64,000 nucleotides of DNA from Ideonella paludis (GTDB lineage: Bacteria; Pseudomonadota; Gammaproteobacteria; Burkholderiales; Burkholderiaceae_C), in contig NZ_JAGQDG010000002.1 in assembly GCF_018069865.1 (NCBI RefSeq), positions 372,001 through 436,000 of the forward strand, in the 5' to 3' direction. The notes beneath the pieces were generated by a model, which made no database searches, was not told the origin of the DNA, and was given only the letters and a program-made list of their open reading frames with translations. Both the position numbers and the translations under genes were made by a program. Positions within the stretch are counted from its first letter, which is position 1, and each line of letters starts with the position of its first letter. Below, piece after piece: positions 47,342-57,774 of the stretch.

Positions 47342-47377
47342 GAATTCGGAAAAACTGTGAGGTTCAGACGAAATCGA

Positions 47378-47446
47378 TCAACGTGCCCGCAGCCGTGCTA
47401 GGGGTAGCGATAGCGCAATAGAGCGGGCCATCTGGATCGAGTTCAT
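47378..47446 (-). CDS. leu operon leader peptide
   Basis: A 22-residue frame MNSIQMARSIALSLPLARLRAR. Leucine codons 12, 14 and 16 are CTA, a rare codon in this GC-rich genome, and codon 19 is CTG. These lie between GGCCCGC (47423-47429, segment 1) and GCGGGC (47385-47390, segment 2). Segment 3 (47333-47339) and segment 4 (47314-47320) form the terminator. Stalling at the CTA codons would free segment 2 to pair with segment 3. The ATG coincides with the predicted +1, so translation would be leaderless. Confidence 0.8.
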   Translation of the reverse strand: MNSIQMARSIALSLPLARLRAR

Positions 47447-47452
47447 CGCTCG

Positions 47453-47461
47453 AATATAGCA
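47453..47461 (-). promoter_or_regulatory. Extended -10 promoter of leuA
   Basis: TGCTATATT on the minus strand is an extended -10 element (TGN-TATATT) without a good -35. Counting -7 at its last base puts +1 exactly on the A of the leader-peptide ATG. It lies about 20 bases beyond the pssA stop. Confidence 0.65.
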
Positions 47462-47481
47462 CGAAGTTTCAGTGCAGCGCC

Positions 47482-48312
47482 TCAATGCAGCCCCCGCTCG
47501 TCAGGTTCATCCGTGGAGGTGGCGATGACACTCACCGGTTTGCCCTTGGCCTTGCGCATGAAATACACCACATACCCCGAGACGCCATAGACGCAGAACA
47601 GCCCAAACAACATGCCGGGTACATGCAGGTTGATCAGTGCAATCAACAAGGCAATCGCCACGATGACGATGAAGGGCACCGTCTTCTTGAAGCTAACGTC
47701 TTTGAAGCTGTAAAAAGGCACATTCGTGACCATGGTCAGGCCAGCGTAAAGCGCCACGGCCGCTGCCACCCACGGCATGCCCGGCATGGTGGAAACGTTC
47801 TTGAAGCCTGCGTCGTCCATGACCCAAATGAAGCCCGTCACCAAGGCGGCGGCTGCAGGGCTGGGCAAGCCTTGAAAGTAGCGCTTGTCCACCACCCCGA
47901 TGTTGGTGTTGAAGCGCGCCAAGCGCAAGGCTGCGCAGGCGCAGTAAACAAACGCGGGGATCAGCCCCCATTTGCCCTGCCCCTTCAGCGCCCACTCATA
48001 AACGATCAAGGCGGGGGCCGCACCAAAGCTGACCATGTCCGACAAGCTGTCCATTTGCTCGCCAAACGCACTTTGCGTATTGGTCATGCGCGCCACACGC
48101 CCATCCAAGCTGTCGAGCACCATGGCACAGAACACGGCCACAGCAGCGTGCTCGAAGCGGCCATTCATGGCCATCACAATGGCATAAAAGCCCGCGAACA
48201 GCGCGGCCAGAGTCACCGCATTCGGCAGGGCGTAAATGCCTTTGCGACGTGGGCGAGCAGGCTCGACCACTTCAGCGTCGTCATCTTGAGGAACTTGTTC
48301 AGGACTGTTCAT
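47482..48312 (-). CDS. pssA: CDP-diacylglycerol--serine O-phosphatidyltransferase
   Basis: Membrane enzyme making phosphatidylserine, the precursor of phosphatidylethanolamine. The CDP-alcohol phosphotransferase motif is complete (DSLDGRVARMTN followed by GEQMDSLSD). Several hydrophobic helices span the 276 residues, as expected for the subtype II integral-membrane PssA. It sits between ilvC and leuA as in other Burkholderiales. The phosphatidylserine decarboxylase gene often found beside it is absent here. Confidence 0.94.
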   Translation of the reverse strand: MNSPEQVPQDDDAEVVEPARPRRKGIYALPNAVTLAALFAGFYAIVMAMNGRFEHAAVAVFCAMVLDSLDGRVARMTNTQSAFGEQMDSLSDMVSFGAAPALIVYEWALKGQGKWGLIPAFVYCACAALRLARFNTNIGVVDKRYFQGLPSPAAAALVTGFIWVMDDAGFKNVSTMPGMPWVAAAVALYAGLTMVTNVPFYSFKDVSFKKTVPFIVIVAIALLIALINLHVPGMLFGLFCVYGVSGYVVYFMRKAKGKPVSVIATSTDEPDERGLH

Positions 48313-48363
48313 GAACCATGTCAGGGTTGATCAAGCTGTGGAGCATACCTCAGCCCAAAATTG

Positions 48364-48387
48364 AAAAAGGCCGCTCTTGAGCGGCCT
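48364..48387 (-). terminator. Intrinsic terminator of ilvBNC
   Basis: GGCCGCTC and GAGCGGCC form an 8-bp stem with a short loop, followed by five T on the minus strand, about 55 bases after the ilvC stop. It separates ilvBNC from pssA. Confidence 0.88.
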
Positions 48388-48439
48388 CGAGGTCAGCAAG
48401 AAACAGCCTGAAGACGGGCCCAGGCTGAGTCTCTCGACA

Positions 48440-50010
<1,571 letters not shown>

Positions 50011-50038
50011 GGGTTTTCAACTCCTGGTGGGGCTCTTC

Positions 50039-50064
50039 AGCGCAGCAGCGGTAACTGCTGCGCT
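50039..50064 (-). repeat. 10-bp inverted repeat in the ilvB-ilvN gap
   Basis: AGCGCAGCAG and CTGCTGCGCT pair perfectly over 10 bp around CGGTAA, inside the 167-bp ilvB-ilvN spacer. With no T-run on the minus strand, mRNA stabilisation is more likely than termination. Confidence 0.55.
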
Positions 50065-50177
50065 TTGACCGCACCGATTCAGTGAATGTCTAACGCTTTG
50101 TCTGAAGTTCAGCCGCCCTCCGCTGCCGCACGACCTTCGAGCCGGTAAGCTCGAATGCCCACGGCCGCTTGCAGGCG

Positions 50178-51965
50178 TCAGAGGTCTTCAGAGCCCAACA
50201 GCATCTCAGAGATGCCCTTACCCGCCTTGACCATGGGCCAGACGTTTTCGGTCGGGTCCGTGCGCACGTCCAAGAAGACGGTGCGGTCTTTCAGGCGGAT
50301 CATTTCGCGCAGTGCAGGCTCGATCTCTGAGGGCTTCTCGATCTTCAAGCCCACGTGGCCGTAAGCCTCAGCCAGCTTGACGAAGTCGGGCAGCGCATCC
50401 ATATAGCTGTGCGAGTAGCGGCCTTGGTAATCCAACTCCTGCCACTGACGCACCATACCCAAGTAGCGATTGTTCAGAGCAATCACTTTGACCGGCGTTT
50501 TGTACTGCTGGCAGGTCGAGAGCTCCTGGATGTTCATCTGGATGGAGCCTTCACCGGTGATGCAGAACACATCTGCGTCAGGCTTGGCCAGTTTGATGCC
50601 CATGGCATAGGGCAAGCCCACGCCCATGGTGCCCAAGCCACCGGAGTTGATCCAGCGGCGCGGATCTTCAAAGCGGTAATACTGGGCCGCCCACATCTGG
50701 TGTTGACCGACATCGGAGGTGACATAGGCGTCGGTGCCTCGCGTCATCTCCCACAGGGCTTCCACGACTTGCTGGGGCTTGATGACGTCAGGGCTGCGCT
50801 TGTAAGCCAGGCACTCGCGCTTACGCCATTCGTTGATCTGGCCCCACCACTGCGCCAGCACCCCTGCGTCGGGGCGTGCTTGGGCTTCGCGGATCTGAGC
50901 GATCAGTTCTTGCAGCACGTCCTTGACGTCGCCGACGATGGGAATGTCCACCTTCACGCGCTTGGAGATCGACGAGGGGTCGATGTCGATATGGACGATC
51001 TTGCGCTCCACCGACGCAAAGTGCTTGGGGTTGCCAATCACACGGTCATCAAAACGCGCGCCGACGGCCAAGAGCACATCGCAGTGCTGCATGGTCATAT
51101 TGGCTTCGTAGGTGCCGTGCATACCCAACATTCCCAAAAACTTCGGGTCGCTGGAGGGTGTTGTGCCCAAGCCCATCAGCGTGTTGGTGACGGGGTAGCC
51201 CAGCAAGTCGCACAGCTCGCGCAACTCAGCCGTGGCATTGCCCAAGATCACACCGCCACCGGTGTAGATGTAGGGGCGGCGCGCTTGCAGCAGCAATTGG
51301 ACGGCCTTGCGGATCTGGCCCCCATGCCCCTTCTTAACGGGGTTGTAGGAGCGCATCTCCACCTGTTCTGGGTAGTGGAAAGGCGTCTTGCTCAGCGAGA
51401 CATCCTTAGGAATGTCCACCACCACGGGGCCCGGGCGACCCGTGCGGGCAATGTGGAAGGCCTTTTTGAGCGTCATGGCCAGGTCGCGAACGTCCTTGAC
51501 CAGGAAATTGTGTTTGACGATGGGCCGCGTGATGCCAACCGTGTCGCACTCTTGGAAAGCATCGAGGCCGATCGCCGGCGTCGGAACCTGCCCGGTGATG
51601 ATCACCATCGGGATGGAATCCATGTAGGCGGTTGCAATGCCGGTCACAGCATTGGTCACACCCGGACCGGATGTCACCAAGGCAACACCAACATCGCCCG
51701 TCGCGCGCGCATAGCCGTCAGCGGCATGTACCGCGGCCTGCTCATGGCGCACCAATACGTGCTGAATCGACTCTTGCTGGTACAGCGCGTCGTAGATGTA
51801 GAGCACCGATCCGCCTGGGTAACCCCAGATGTACTTGACGCCTTCGGCTTGCAAGCAGCGAACGAGGATTTGGGAGCCGTTGGGCTCTTGAGCGGGGGTG
51901 GCGGGGGAAGAATTTTGCGGCTGTGCCGAAGCGGCACGCTTCATATCCGCGGCAGACATGTCCAT
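50178..51965 (-). CDS. ilvB: Acetolactate synthase large (catalytic) subunit
   Basis: Thiamine-diphosphate and FAD-dependent enzyme that condenses pyruvate with pyruvate or 2-oxobutyrate. The 595 residues contain the catalytic Glu in [21 protein letters not shown]-binding regions and the ThDP motif [22 protein letters not shown] (split here by GDG-type residues). Start [13 protein letters not shown] carries a non-conserved 25-residue N-terminal extension. It heads ilvBNC, divergent from a sigma factor gene. Confidence 0.96.
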   Translation of the reverse strand: MDMSAADMKRAASAQPQNSSPATPAQEPNGSQILVRCLQAEGVKYIWGYPGGSVLYIYDALYQQESIQHVLVRHEQAAVHAADGYARATGDVGVALVTSGPGVTNAVTGIATAYMDSIPMVIITGQVPTPAIGLDAFQECDTVGITRPIVKHNFLVKDVRDLAMTLKKAFHIARTGRPGPVVVDIPKDVSLSKTPFHYPEQVEMRSYNPVKKGHGGQIRKAVQLLLQARRPYIYTGGGVILGNATAELRELCDLLGYPVTNTLMGLGTTPSSDPKFLGMLGMHGTYEANMTMQHCDVLLAVGARFDDRVIGNPKHFASVERKIVHIDIDPSSISKRVKVDIPIVGDVKDVLQELIAQIREAQARPDAGVLAQWWGQINEWRKRECLAYKRSPDVIKPQQVVEALWEMTRGTDAYVTSDVGQHQMWAAQYYRFEDPRRWINSGGLGTMGVGLPYAMGIKLAKPDADVFCITGEGSIQMNIQELSTCQQYKTPVKVIALNNRYLGMVRQWQELDYQGRYSHSYMDALPDFVKLAEAYGHVGLKIEKPSEIEPALREMIRLKDRTVFLDVRTDPTENVWPMVKAGKGISEMLLGSEDL

Positions 51966-52138
51966 TTTCGAACCTCTGTGAATTTCTCTGACGAAAAACC
52001 TTCGGTGCCCCTCCTCGCACCCTTGTGGGGCGGACTCGGAACCTGCGCGTCAACAACTACCTAGTCCCTTGGTCGGGACGGATTGAGACCCTGATCGCAA
52101 ATTGTGCGAAGCAGCATTATCGCACTGTTGCAGTGCTT

Positions 52139-52152
52139 ACCCGAATTCGGGT
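52139..52152. promoter_or_regulatory. 14-bp perfect palindrome between ilvB and sigma factor
   Basis: ACCCGAATTCGGGT is symmetric over 14 bp and lies between the divergent promoters: a GATAAT hexamer (minus, 52113-52118) for ilvB and CATAAT (plus, 52155-52160) for the sigma factor. It is a candidate operator; no cognate regulator is identified. Confidence 0.45.
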
Positions 52153-52199
52153 GACATAATCCGCCGGTTTTTCGGGCTTGACCCGAGCAATTGTTCGCC

Positions 52200-52763
52200 T
52201 TGGCCACCGACAAAGAACTCACGGACTTCCTCAAGAGCACCGAAAAGCGCGCTTTCAAGCGCACGTTTTTCGCCGTGCGTGACGAGGACGCAGCCCTGGA
52301 CATCGTTCAGGATGCCATGATCCGTCTGGCCGAAAAATACGCCGACCGCCCTGCCGCCGAGCTGCCTCTGGTGTTCCAGCGCATTCTGTCGAATGCGACG
52401 ATGGACCACTTCAGGCGCCAAAAAGTGCGCAATGCGGTGATGCAAAACCTGTCCGATTTTGAAGGCGCCGGAGATGATGGCGACTTTGATCTCCTGGAGA
52501 TGTTGGCCGCCGAGGGCACGCTGGGCGCAGAAAGCGCAGTTGACACGGTCGGGCGGGAACAAATATTGCTAAAAATCGAAGAGGCTGTTCAAGGCTTGCC
52601 TGGTCGTCAACGGGAAGCCTTCCTCCTGCGTTACTGGGAGGAAATGGACGTTGCGGAGACTGCAACGGTGATGGGCTGTTCCGAAGGCAGCGTCAAGACG
52701 CATTGCTCACGGGCGGTCCAAGCACTGGCCAAAGTACTTCGAGCCAAGGGAATTACGCTGTGA
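52200..52763 (+). CDS. ECF-like RNA polymerase sigma factor
   Basis: Group IV sigma-70 family protein. Region 2 (RAFKRTFFAVRDEDAALDIV, QDAMIRLAEKY, FQRILSNATMDHFRRQKVRN) and region 4 (LPGRQREAFLLRYWEEMDVA, CSEGSVKTHCSRAVQAL) are present, with no region 1 or 3. Translation is from a TTG; TTG 52200 (MATDKELTDFL) matches relatives better than TTG 52191. Its stop overlaps the next start (GTGA). The DUF3619 membrane protein that follows is a plausible anti-sigma factor, by position only. The regulon is unknown. Confidence 0.9.
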   Translation: MATDKELTDFLKSTEKRAFKRTFFAVRDEDAALDIVQDAMIRLAEKYADRPAAELPLVFQRILSNATMDHFRRQKVRNAVMQNLSDFEGAGDDGDFDLLEMLAAEGTLGAESAVDTVGREQILLKIEEAVQGLPGRQREAFLLRYWEEMDVAETATVMGCSEGSVKTHCSRAVQALAKVLRAKGITL

Positions 52764-53257
52764 AAACCAAACCAACACTTCCCCTGTCAGGACACACGAG
52801 ACTGGACGGCCACGACGGTGTCGAGGCCAGAGTCGGGCTTCGCATCGCAGCGCTGCTCACCGAACGCAGCGCCAGCACCGACCATGCGATCAACGAGCGC
52901 CTGCGTGTTGCCCGCGAGCAAGCCCTCGCGCGTGCCCGGGCTCGGCGTCTGCAAGAACAGGCCGCCCAAGGCATCTCGACGCTGGGCGGCAGCTTGGCAC
53001 TACGGGGTGGGCCTACTGGCAGCAGTTGGTTGCAACGTATGGGTTTCGTGCTGCCCTTGGTGGTGTTGCTGCTTGGCATGTTTGCCATCGATGAATGGCA
53101 TGAAGCCGCCCAAATCCAAGCAGCAGTCGAAGTCGACAGTGCCTTGCTGTCAGACCCTCTGCCGCCAGATGCATACCGTGACCCCGGATTCCTGGAATTC
53201 CTGAAGGCCCCGCCCGTTGAGACCTCAGATGTTCAGATCAGCGAAGTCACTGAGTAA
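52760..53257 (+). CDS. DUF3619 family single-pass membrane protein
   Basis: 165 residues from a GTG that overlaps the sigma-factor stop. The N-terminal half is charged and cytoplasmic (VGLRIAALLTERSASTDHAI, RVAREQALARARARRL). One transmembrane helix (MGFVLPLVVLLLGMFAI, about residues 95-112) leads to an acidic periplasmic tail (PPDAYRDPGFLEFLK). This layout resembles an anti-sigma factor but no zinc-binding anti-sigma motif is present. Function is unknown; co-translation with the sigma factor is the main clue. Confidence 0.8.
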   Translation: MKTKPTLPLSGHTRLDGHDGVEARVGLRIAALLTERSASTDHAINERLRVAREQALARARARRLQEQAAQGISTLGGSLALRGGPTGSSWLQRMGFVLPLVVLLLGMFAIDEWHEAAQIQAAVEVDSALLSDPLPPDAYRDPGFLEFLKAPPVETSDVQISEVTE

Positions 53258-54053
53258 TGCTCGCCGCCAGAGCGTCGGTGGGGCGGTCGTTTGCGCAGGT
53301 TTGCTGCTGTGCGGCGCCTTGGCGCAGCCGGCGGCAGCAGCGCCACTGACGGCCCAAGCGAGTCCCGATTGGGCCGGCCTGACCCCCAGCCAGCAGCAAG
53401 TTCTGCAGCCCTTGCGGCCCGAATGGGCCAGCATGAATGACGACAGACGCCAGAAATGGCTGGAGATTGCGGCGCGATTTCCCTCGATGACTCCAGAGAA
53501 TCAGCAGCGCGTGCGCGATCGCATGCGTGAATGGTCGCGGATGACACCGCAGCAGCGCAGCGAGGCGCGTCTGGTGTTCCAGCAAACCAAGCAAGTGCCA
53601 GAGGCTCAAAGACAAGCTCAGTGGGAAGCCTACCAGGCTCTTCCGCCCGAAAAAAAGGCTGAGTTCGCGGCACGCGCCAAGCCGGCCGTCACAGCTGCGG
53701 CGGCCAGTGGCGCCACGCAAGCAAAGGCCCAGTCGCCCCACCAAGCGGTGCGCTCTGCGCCCCTGGCAGCTCAAGTCCAGAAGTCCAATGTCGTGGTGGC
53801 ACCGCCCACCAACACTCCCATTGCGCGGGCAGTGGCGCCCACCGTGGTCCGCAGTTCCACCGGCGCAACCACCAGCTTGATCACCAAGCCCCCTGCCAGC
53901 CCCACCCACCAGCAAGCCGGTTTGCCCAAGATCACCGCCAACCCTGGCATGGTGGACCGCAAGACCTTGTTGCCGCAACGCGGCCCACAAGGCGCGGCCA
54001 TCCAGCCCACGGCCACCGCTGCTATCGCCGCCTCTGGCGCCTCAGCCCAGTGA
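53229..54053 (+). CDS. DUF3106 family secreted protein
   Basis: 274-residue exported protein. A signal peptide (SVGGAVVCAGLLLCGALA, cleavage after AAA) precedes a conserved DUF3106 region with Trp/Pro-rich repeats of the type LTPSQQQVLQPLRPEW, KWLEIAARFPSMTPENQQRV and MREWSRMTPQQR. The last 120 residues are Ala/Pro/Thr-rich and probably disordered. Start overlaps the previous gene by 29 bases. A structural resemblance to Spy/CpxP-like periplasmic helical proteins is possible but not shown. Function unknown. Confidence 0.8.
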   Translation: MFRSAKSLSNARRQSVGGAVVCAGLLLCGALAQPAAAAPLTAQASPDWAGLTPSQQQVLQPLRPEWASMNDDRRQKWLEIAARFPSMTPENQQRVRDRMREWSRMTPQQRSEARLVFQQTKQVPEAQRQAQWEAYQALPPEKKAEFAARAKPAVTAAAASGATQAKAQSPHQAVRSAPLAAQVQKSNVVVAPPTNTPIARAVAPTVVRSSTGATTSLITKPPASPTHQQAGLPKITANPGMVDRKTLLPQRGPQGAAIQPTATAAIAASGASAQ

Positions 54054-54610
54054 GCGCGCCTGTAGATCCGGTGGCCGGGCTGACCGGCCCCGACGGTAGT
54101 CCTGCGCATACGCCCGCCTTGAGTCGTCGTCTCTCGGCCTTCATGTATGAAGGCGTCTTGTTGTTTGGCGTGCTCATGATCTCAGGGCTGATCTATGCAG
54201 GCCTCACGCAGATGAAGCATGCCCTGCAGGGAGCACTGGGGTTCCAAGTCTTCTTGTTCTTGGTGCTGGGCCTTTATTTTGTATGGTTCTGGACCCACGG
54301 TGGGCAGACGGTAGCGATGAAGGCTTGGCACATCCGTTTGGTGGACACGGAAGGCCGGGCTGTGACGTGGCAGAGGGCCAGCCTGCGCTACGTGCTGAGT
54401 TGGTTGTGGTTTGTGCCCGCCTTGGTCTCCATGCGCAGCCTGGGCTTTCACAGTGGTGCGGCCTTCTTCGGTGCGCTCTTTGCCGGCGTGGTCACCTACG
54501 CCTTGCTGACTCGCCTGCACCCTCAACGTCAGTTCTGGCACGATGCGGTTTGCGGCACCCGCCTGGTCACTTGGCGTCATCCGCCCCGTCAGCGGCCCAG
54601 CAAGCCTTGA
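54050..54610 (+). CDS. RDD-family membrane protein
   Basis: 186-residue integral membrane protein with an RDD domain. The family's Arg-Asp-type positions appear as RRLSAFMYEGVLLFGV, in which the usual second Asp is replaced by Glu or Tyr. GGQTVAMKAWHIRLVD and a FWHDAVCGTRLV motif follow. Three or four hydrophobic segments are present. The start GTG overlaps the DUF3106 stop (GTGA). The RDD family is functionally heterogeneous; some members act as ion transporters. Confidence 0.85.
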   Translation: MSAPVDPVAGLTGPDGSPAHTPALSRRLSAFMYEGVLLFGVLMISGLIYAGLTQMKHALQGALGFQVFLFLVLGLYFVWFWTHGGQTVAMKAWHIRLVDTEGRAVTWQRASLRYVLSWLWFVPALVSMRSLGFHSGAAFFGALFAGVVTYALLTRLHPQRQFWHDAVCGTRLVTWRHPPRQRPSKP

Positions 54611-54642
54611 GCCTGGCCGTCCTTTTCAGCACTTGCCACCCG

Positions 54643-55023
54643 ATGACCAATCCTCACAAGGGCCGTACAGGCCTCGATCGCATCATTCGTGCCACCGGCT
54701 ACTCCTTGTCGGGCCTGAAAAAGGCCTACCAAGGCGAGAGCGCCTTCCGCCAAGAAACTTGGCTCGCCATCGTCTTGATTCCCGCGGCACTGTGGTTGGG
54801 CCAAGACTGGACCCAACGCGCCGTGCTGATCAGCAGCGTGGCCCTGGTCTTGATCGTCGAGTTATTGAACAGCGGCATTGAAGCCGTGGTCGACCGCGTC
54901 AGCTTCGAGCACCATGAGCTTTCCGGCCGGGCCAAAGACATTGCCAGTGCCGCCGTTTTCGTCTCCCTCATGCTGTGCGCGGGCCTGTTCTTGTCGGCCC
55001 TATGGATGAAGGTCGGCGCGTGA
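54643..55023 (+). CDS. dgkA: Diacylglycerol kinase
   Basis: Small trimeric membrane kinase that recycles diacylglycerol to phosphatidic acid. The 126 residues have three transmembrane helices and the DgkA signature IVELLNSGIEAVVDRVS with catalytic Glu, followed by HHELSGRAKDIASAAV. The N-terminal amphipathic SLSGLKKAYQGESAFRQE is conserved. The stop overlaps the LOG gene start (GTGA). An upstream frame through the RDD gene is rejected. Confidence 0.95.
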   Translation: MTNPHKGRTGLDRIIRATGYSLSGLKKAYQGESAFRQETWLAIVLIPAALWLGQDWTQRAVLISSVALVLIVELLNSGIEAVVDRVSFEHHELSGRAKDIASAAVFVSLMLCAGLFLSALWMKVGA

Positions 55024-55610
55024 GCAGCAGCGTGACTCGCCCCTCGGTGTGCGTCTATTGCGGCGCACGTCCTGGGGTGGGTGAGCAGTGGCTCAAGCAG
55101 GCCCACCTCATGGGTGAAGCCATCGCCGCGCGCGGCTGGCGGCTGGTGTATGGCGGCGGCAATGTCGGCCTGATGGGCGCGGTGGCTGATGCAGCCCTCG
55201 CCAACGGGGCGGAAGTGGTCGGCGTCATTCCTGAACGTTTGCTCACGCTGGAAGTCGCCCACCAAGGCTTGAGTGAGCTGGTGGTGGTGCAAACCATGCA
55301 CCAGCGCAAACAGCGCATGGCGGAACTCTCGCAAGGCTTTGTCGCCCTGCCCGGCGGCATCGGCACTTTTGAAGAGTTGTTTGAGGTCTGGACCTGGCGC
55401 CATTTGGGCTATCACCAGCACCCCATCGGCTTGCTCAATGCTCAGGGCTTCTTCGATGGCTTGCTGAGCTTTCTGGCGCAGACTGAAACCGCGGGCTTCA
55501 CCGACCCCAGCCAGCACGCGATGCTGAGCGTCGAGCGGGACGTCGATGCATTGCTGGACCGCATGGCTGGCGCCATGCACACCTCCACCGGCAGCTTCCA
55601 ACTGATCTGA
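55020..55610 (+). CDS. LOG family protein (cytokinin riboside phosphoribohydrolase type)
   Basis: Rossmann-fold hydrolase that in characterised members releases free base from (modified) AMP. The LOG signature PGGIGTFEELFEVWTW and the nucleotide-binding YGGGNVGLMGAVADAAL are present, with QTMHQRKQRMAE between them. 196 residues from a GTG that overlaps the dgkA stop. Whether it makes a cytokinin or hydrolyses AMP-type substrates is not predictable. Confidence 0.9.
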   Translation: MSSSVTRPSVCVYCGARPGVGEQWLKQAHLMGEAIAARGWRLVYGGGNVGLMGAVADAALANGAEVVGVIPERLLTLEVAHQGLSELVVVQTMHQRKQRMAELSQGFVALPGGIGTFEELFEVWTWRHLGYHQHPIGLLNAQGFFDGLLSFLAQTETAGFTDPSQHAMLSVERDVDALLDRMAGAMHTSTGSFQLI

Positions 55611-55630
55611 TGACCTGAAGCGCACAGGCG

Positions 55631-55655
55631 CAAAAAAGCCCCTCGCAAGGGGCTG
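55631..55655 (-). terminator. Terminator of the PII gene
   Basis: On the minus strand AGCCCC and GGGGCT pair around TTGCGA, followed by six T, about 20 bases beyond the glnK stop. Located between convergent LOG and PII genes. Confidence 0.88.
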
Positions 55656-55674
55656 GTGCTGGCGGCGAAGGTTT

Positions 55675-56064
<390 letters not shown>

Positions 56065-57774
56065 TTAAGCACGGAACCGCGAGGTGATGGGGTAGCGCCA
56101 ATCGCGGCCAAAGCCGCGGTGAGTGACGCGCACCCCGATGGGCGCCTGACGCCGCTTGTACTCGTTGATCTTGATGAGTCGCGTGACGCGCTCGACATCC
56201 GCCGCCGCAAACCCAGCGGCGATGATGTCCGCAACGCTTTGGTTGTCTTCCATGTAGCGCTCCAAGATGGCATCCAGCACCTCATAGGGCGGCAGGCTGT
56301 CTTGGTCCTTCTGGTCCGGACGCAACTCCGCCGACGGTGCACGGGTCAGGATGCGCTCGGGGATCACGGGGCCCACACTGCCATCGGCACGCCGCGTCGC
56401 TTGAGCGTTCTTCCAGGCGCAGAGGCGATACACCATCGTCTTGGCCACGTCCTTGATGACGGCAAAACCGCCGGCCATATCGCCGTACAAGGTGCAGTAG
56501 CCGGTGGCCATCTCGCTCTTGTTGCCGGTGGTCAAAACAATCTGGCCCGACTTGTTCGACAGCGCCATCAACAAAGTGCCCCGCACACGGGCCTGAATGT
56601 TTTCTTCGGTGGCGTCGACAGGCAACCCGGCAAACTCAGACGCCAGAGCGGACTCAAAGGCCGCCACCATCGGGGAAATGGGCACTTCGTCGTAGCGCAC
56701 CCCCAAGCGCGCCACCATGTCGCGCGAATCGATCCAGGAAATGTCTGCGGTATAGGCCGAAGGCATCATCACGCAGCGCACGCGCTCAGGGCCCAGGGCG
56801 TCAACCGCAATGGCCAGCACCAAGGCGGAGTCCACCCCGCCGGACAATCCGATGATGGCACCAGGGAAGCCGTTCTTGCCCAGGTAGTCGCGCACCCCCA
56901 GCACCAAGGCCTGCCAAATTTGGGCCTCAGCTCCCAGCACCTCGGCCACCGGGCCTGAGGGCTGCCAAAGGCCCGACGCCGCCCAGGTGAACTGAACCGG
57001 CAGCAGTGCCGCCTCAAAGCTCGGCGCCCGCGCGCACACCTGCCCTTGCGCATCCAGGGCAAACGAAGCCCCGTCAAACACCACCTCGTCCTGCCCGCCC
57101 ACCATGTGGGCATAGAGCAGCGGACGCGCCACACGCTTGGCCGTCTGTGCCATGCGCTGCTCGCGCTCTTGCTGCTTGTCTTGATGGAATGGCGAGGCGT
57201 TGATCACACACAGAATCTCTGCCCCCGCGGCCACCGCAGCATCGGCGGGCTCATCAAACCATGCGTCTTCGCAAATCAGCAAGCCCACTTTGGCACCGGC
57301 CACTGTCACCACCAGCGCCTGGGCACCCGCATCCCGGCCCGACACAAAGTAGCGGCGCTCATCAAACACTTGGTAGTTGGGCAGTTCACGCTTGTGATAG
57401 GTCCCTAGAACAAGCCCCCCCGCCAACACTGAGGCCGAATTGAAGCCCCTCGGTGCGCCCACCGACTTCGTCCTAACATCTGGGCCCAGGCTGCGAGCCG
57501 GATGTCCTACGACCAGATGCAAACCATCGAGATCTTTGAGCGCCTGCGCCAGGCCCAGCAAGGCGGCTTCGCACGCATCCAGGAAAGCGGGTCGCAGCAG
57601 CAAGTCCTCGGGCGGATAGCCCGTCAGACTCAGCTCAGGCGCGACCACCAACCGAGCCCCTTGCGCATAGGCTTGGCGGGCTGCCTCTTCCAACAAACGC
57701 ACATTGCCGGGCAAGTCGCCGACGGTCACATTGACTTGGGCCAGGGCAACAAAAAATGGGGGCTGGGCTGACAT
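56065..57774 (-). CDS. nadE: Glutamine-dependent NAD+ synthase
   Basis: Last step of NAD synthesis, amidating nicotinate adenine dinucleotide with glutamine nitrogen. The N-terminal nitrilase-like glutaminase domain has the Glu-Lys-Cys triad (PELSLTGYPPEDLL, YHKRELPNY, LLICEDAWF). The C-terminal synthetase domain has the ATP PP-loop GLSGGVDSALV. 569 residues from MSAQPPFFV; a GTG three codons upstream is possible. Its ATG overlaps, on opposite strands, the ATG of the neighbouring gene. Confidence 0.96.
   Translation of the reverse strand: MSAQPPFFVALAQVNVTVGDLPGNVRLLEEAARQAYAQGARLVVAPELSLTGYPPEDLLLRPAFLDACEAALLGLAQALKDLDGLHLVVGHPARSLGPDVRTKSVGAPRGFNSASVLAGGLVLGTYHKRELPNYQVFDERRYFVSGRDAGAQALVVTVAGAKVGLLICEDAWFDEPADAAVAAGAEILCVINASPFHQDKQQEREQRMAQTAKRVARPLLYAHMVGGQDEVVFDGASFALDAQGQVCARAPSFEAALLPVQFTWAASGLWQPSGPVAEVLGAEAQIWQALVLGVRDYLGKNGFPGAIIGLSGGVDSALVLAIAVDALGPERVRCVMMPSAYTADISWIDSRDMVARLGVRYDEVPISPMVAAFESALASEFAGLPVDATEENIQARVRGTLLMALSNKSGQIVLTTGNKSEMATGYCTLYGDMAGGFAVIKDVAKTMVYRLCAWKNAQATRRADGSVGPVIPERILTRAPSAELRPDQKDQDSLPPYEVLDAILERYMEDNQSVADIIAAGFAAADVERVTRLIKINEYKRRQAPIGVRVTHRGFGRDWRYPITSRFRA

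Noticed and set aside
52061-52117. Possible 18-codon leader peptide upstream of ilvB (MLLRTICDQG...)
   Set aside because: The ATG overlaps the GATAAT hexamer that is the best -10, so it would not be transcribed from that promoter, and it is not enriched in Ile/Val/Leu codons beyond four. Hairpins downstream are present but do not form a clear terminator with a T-run.
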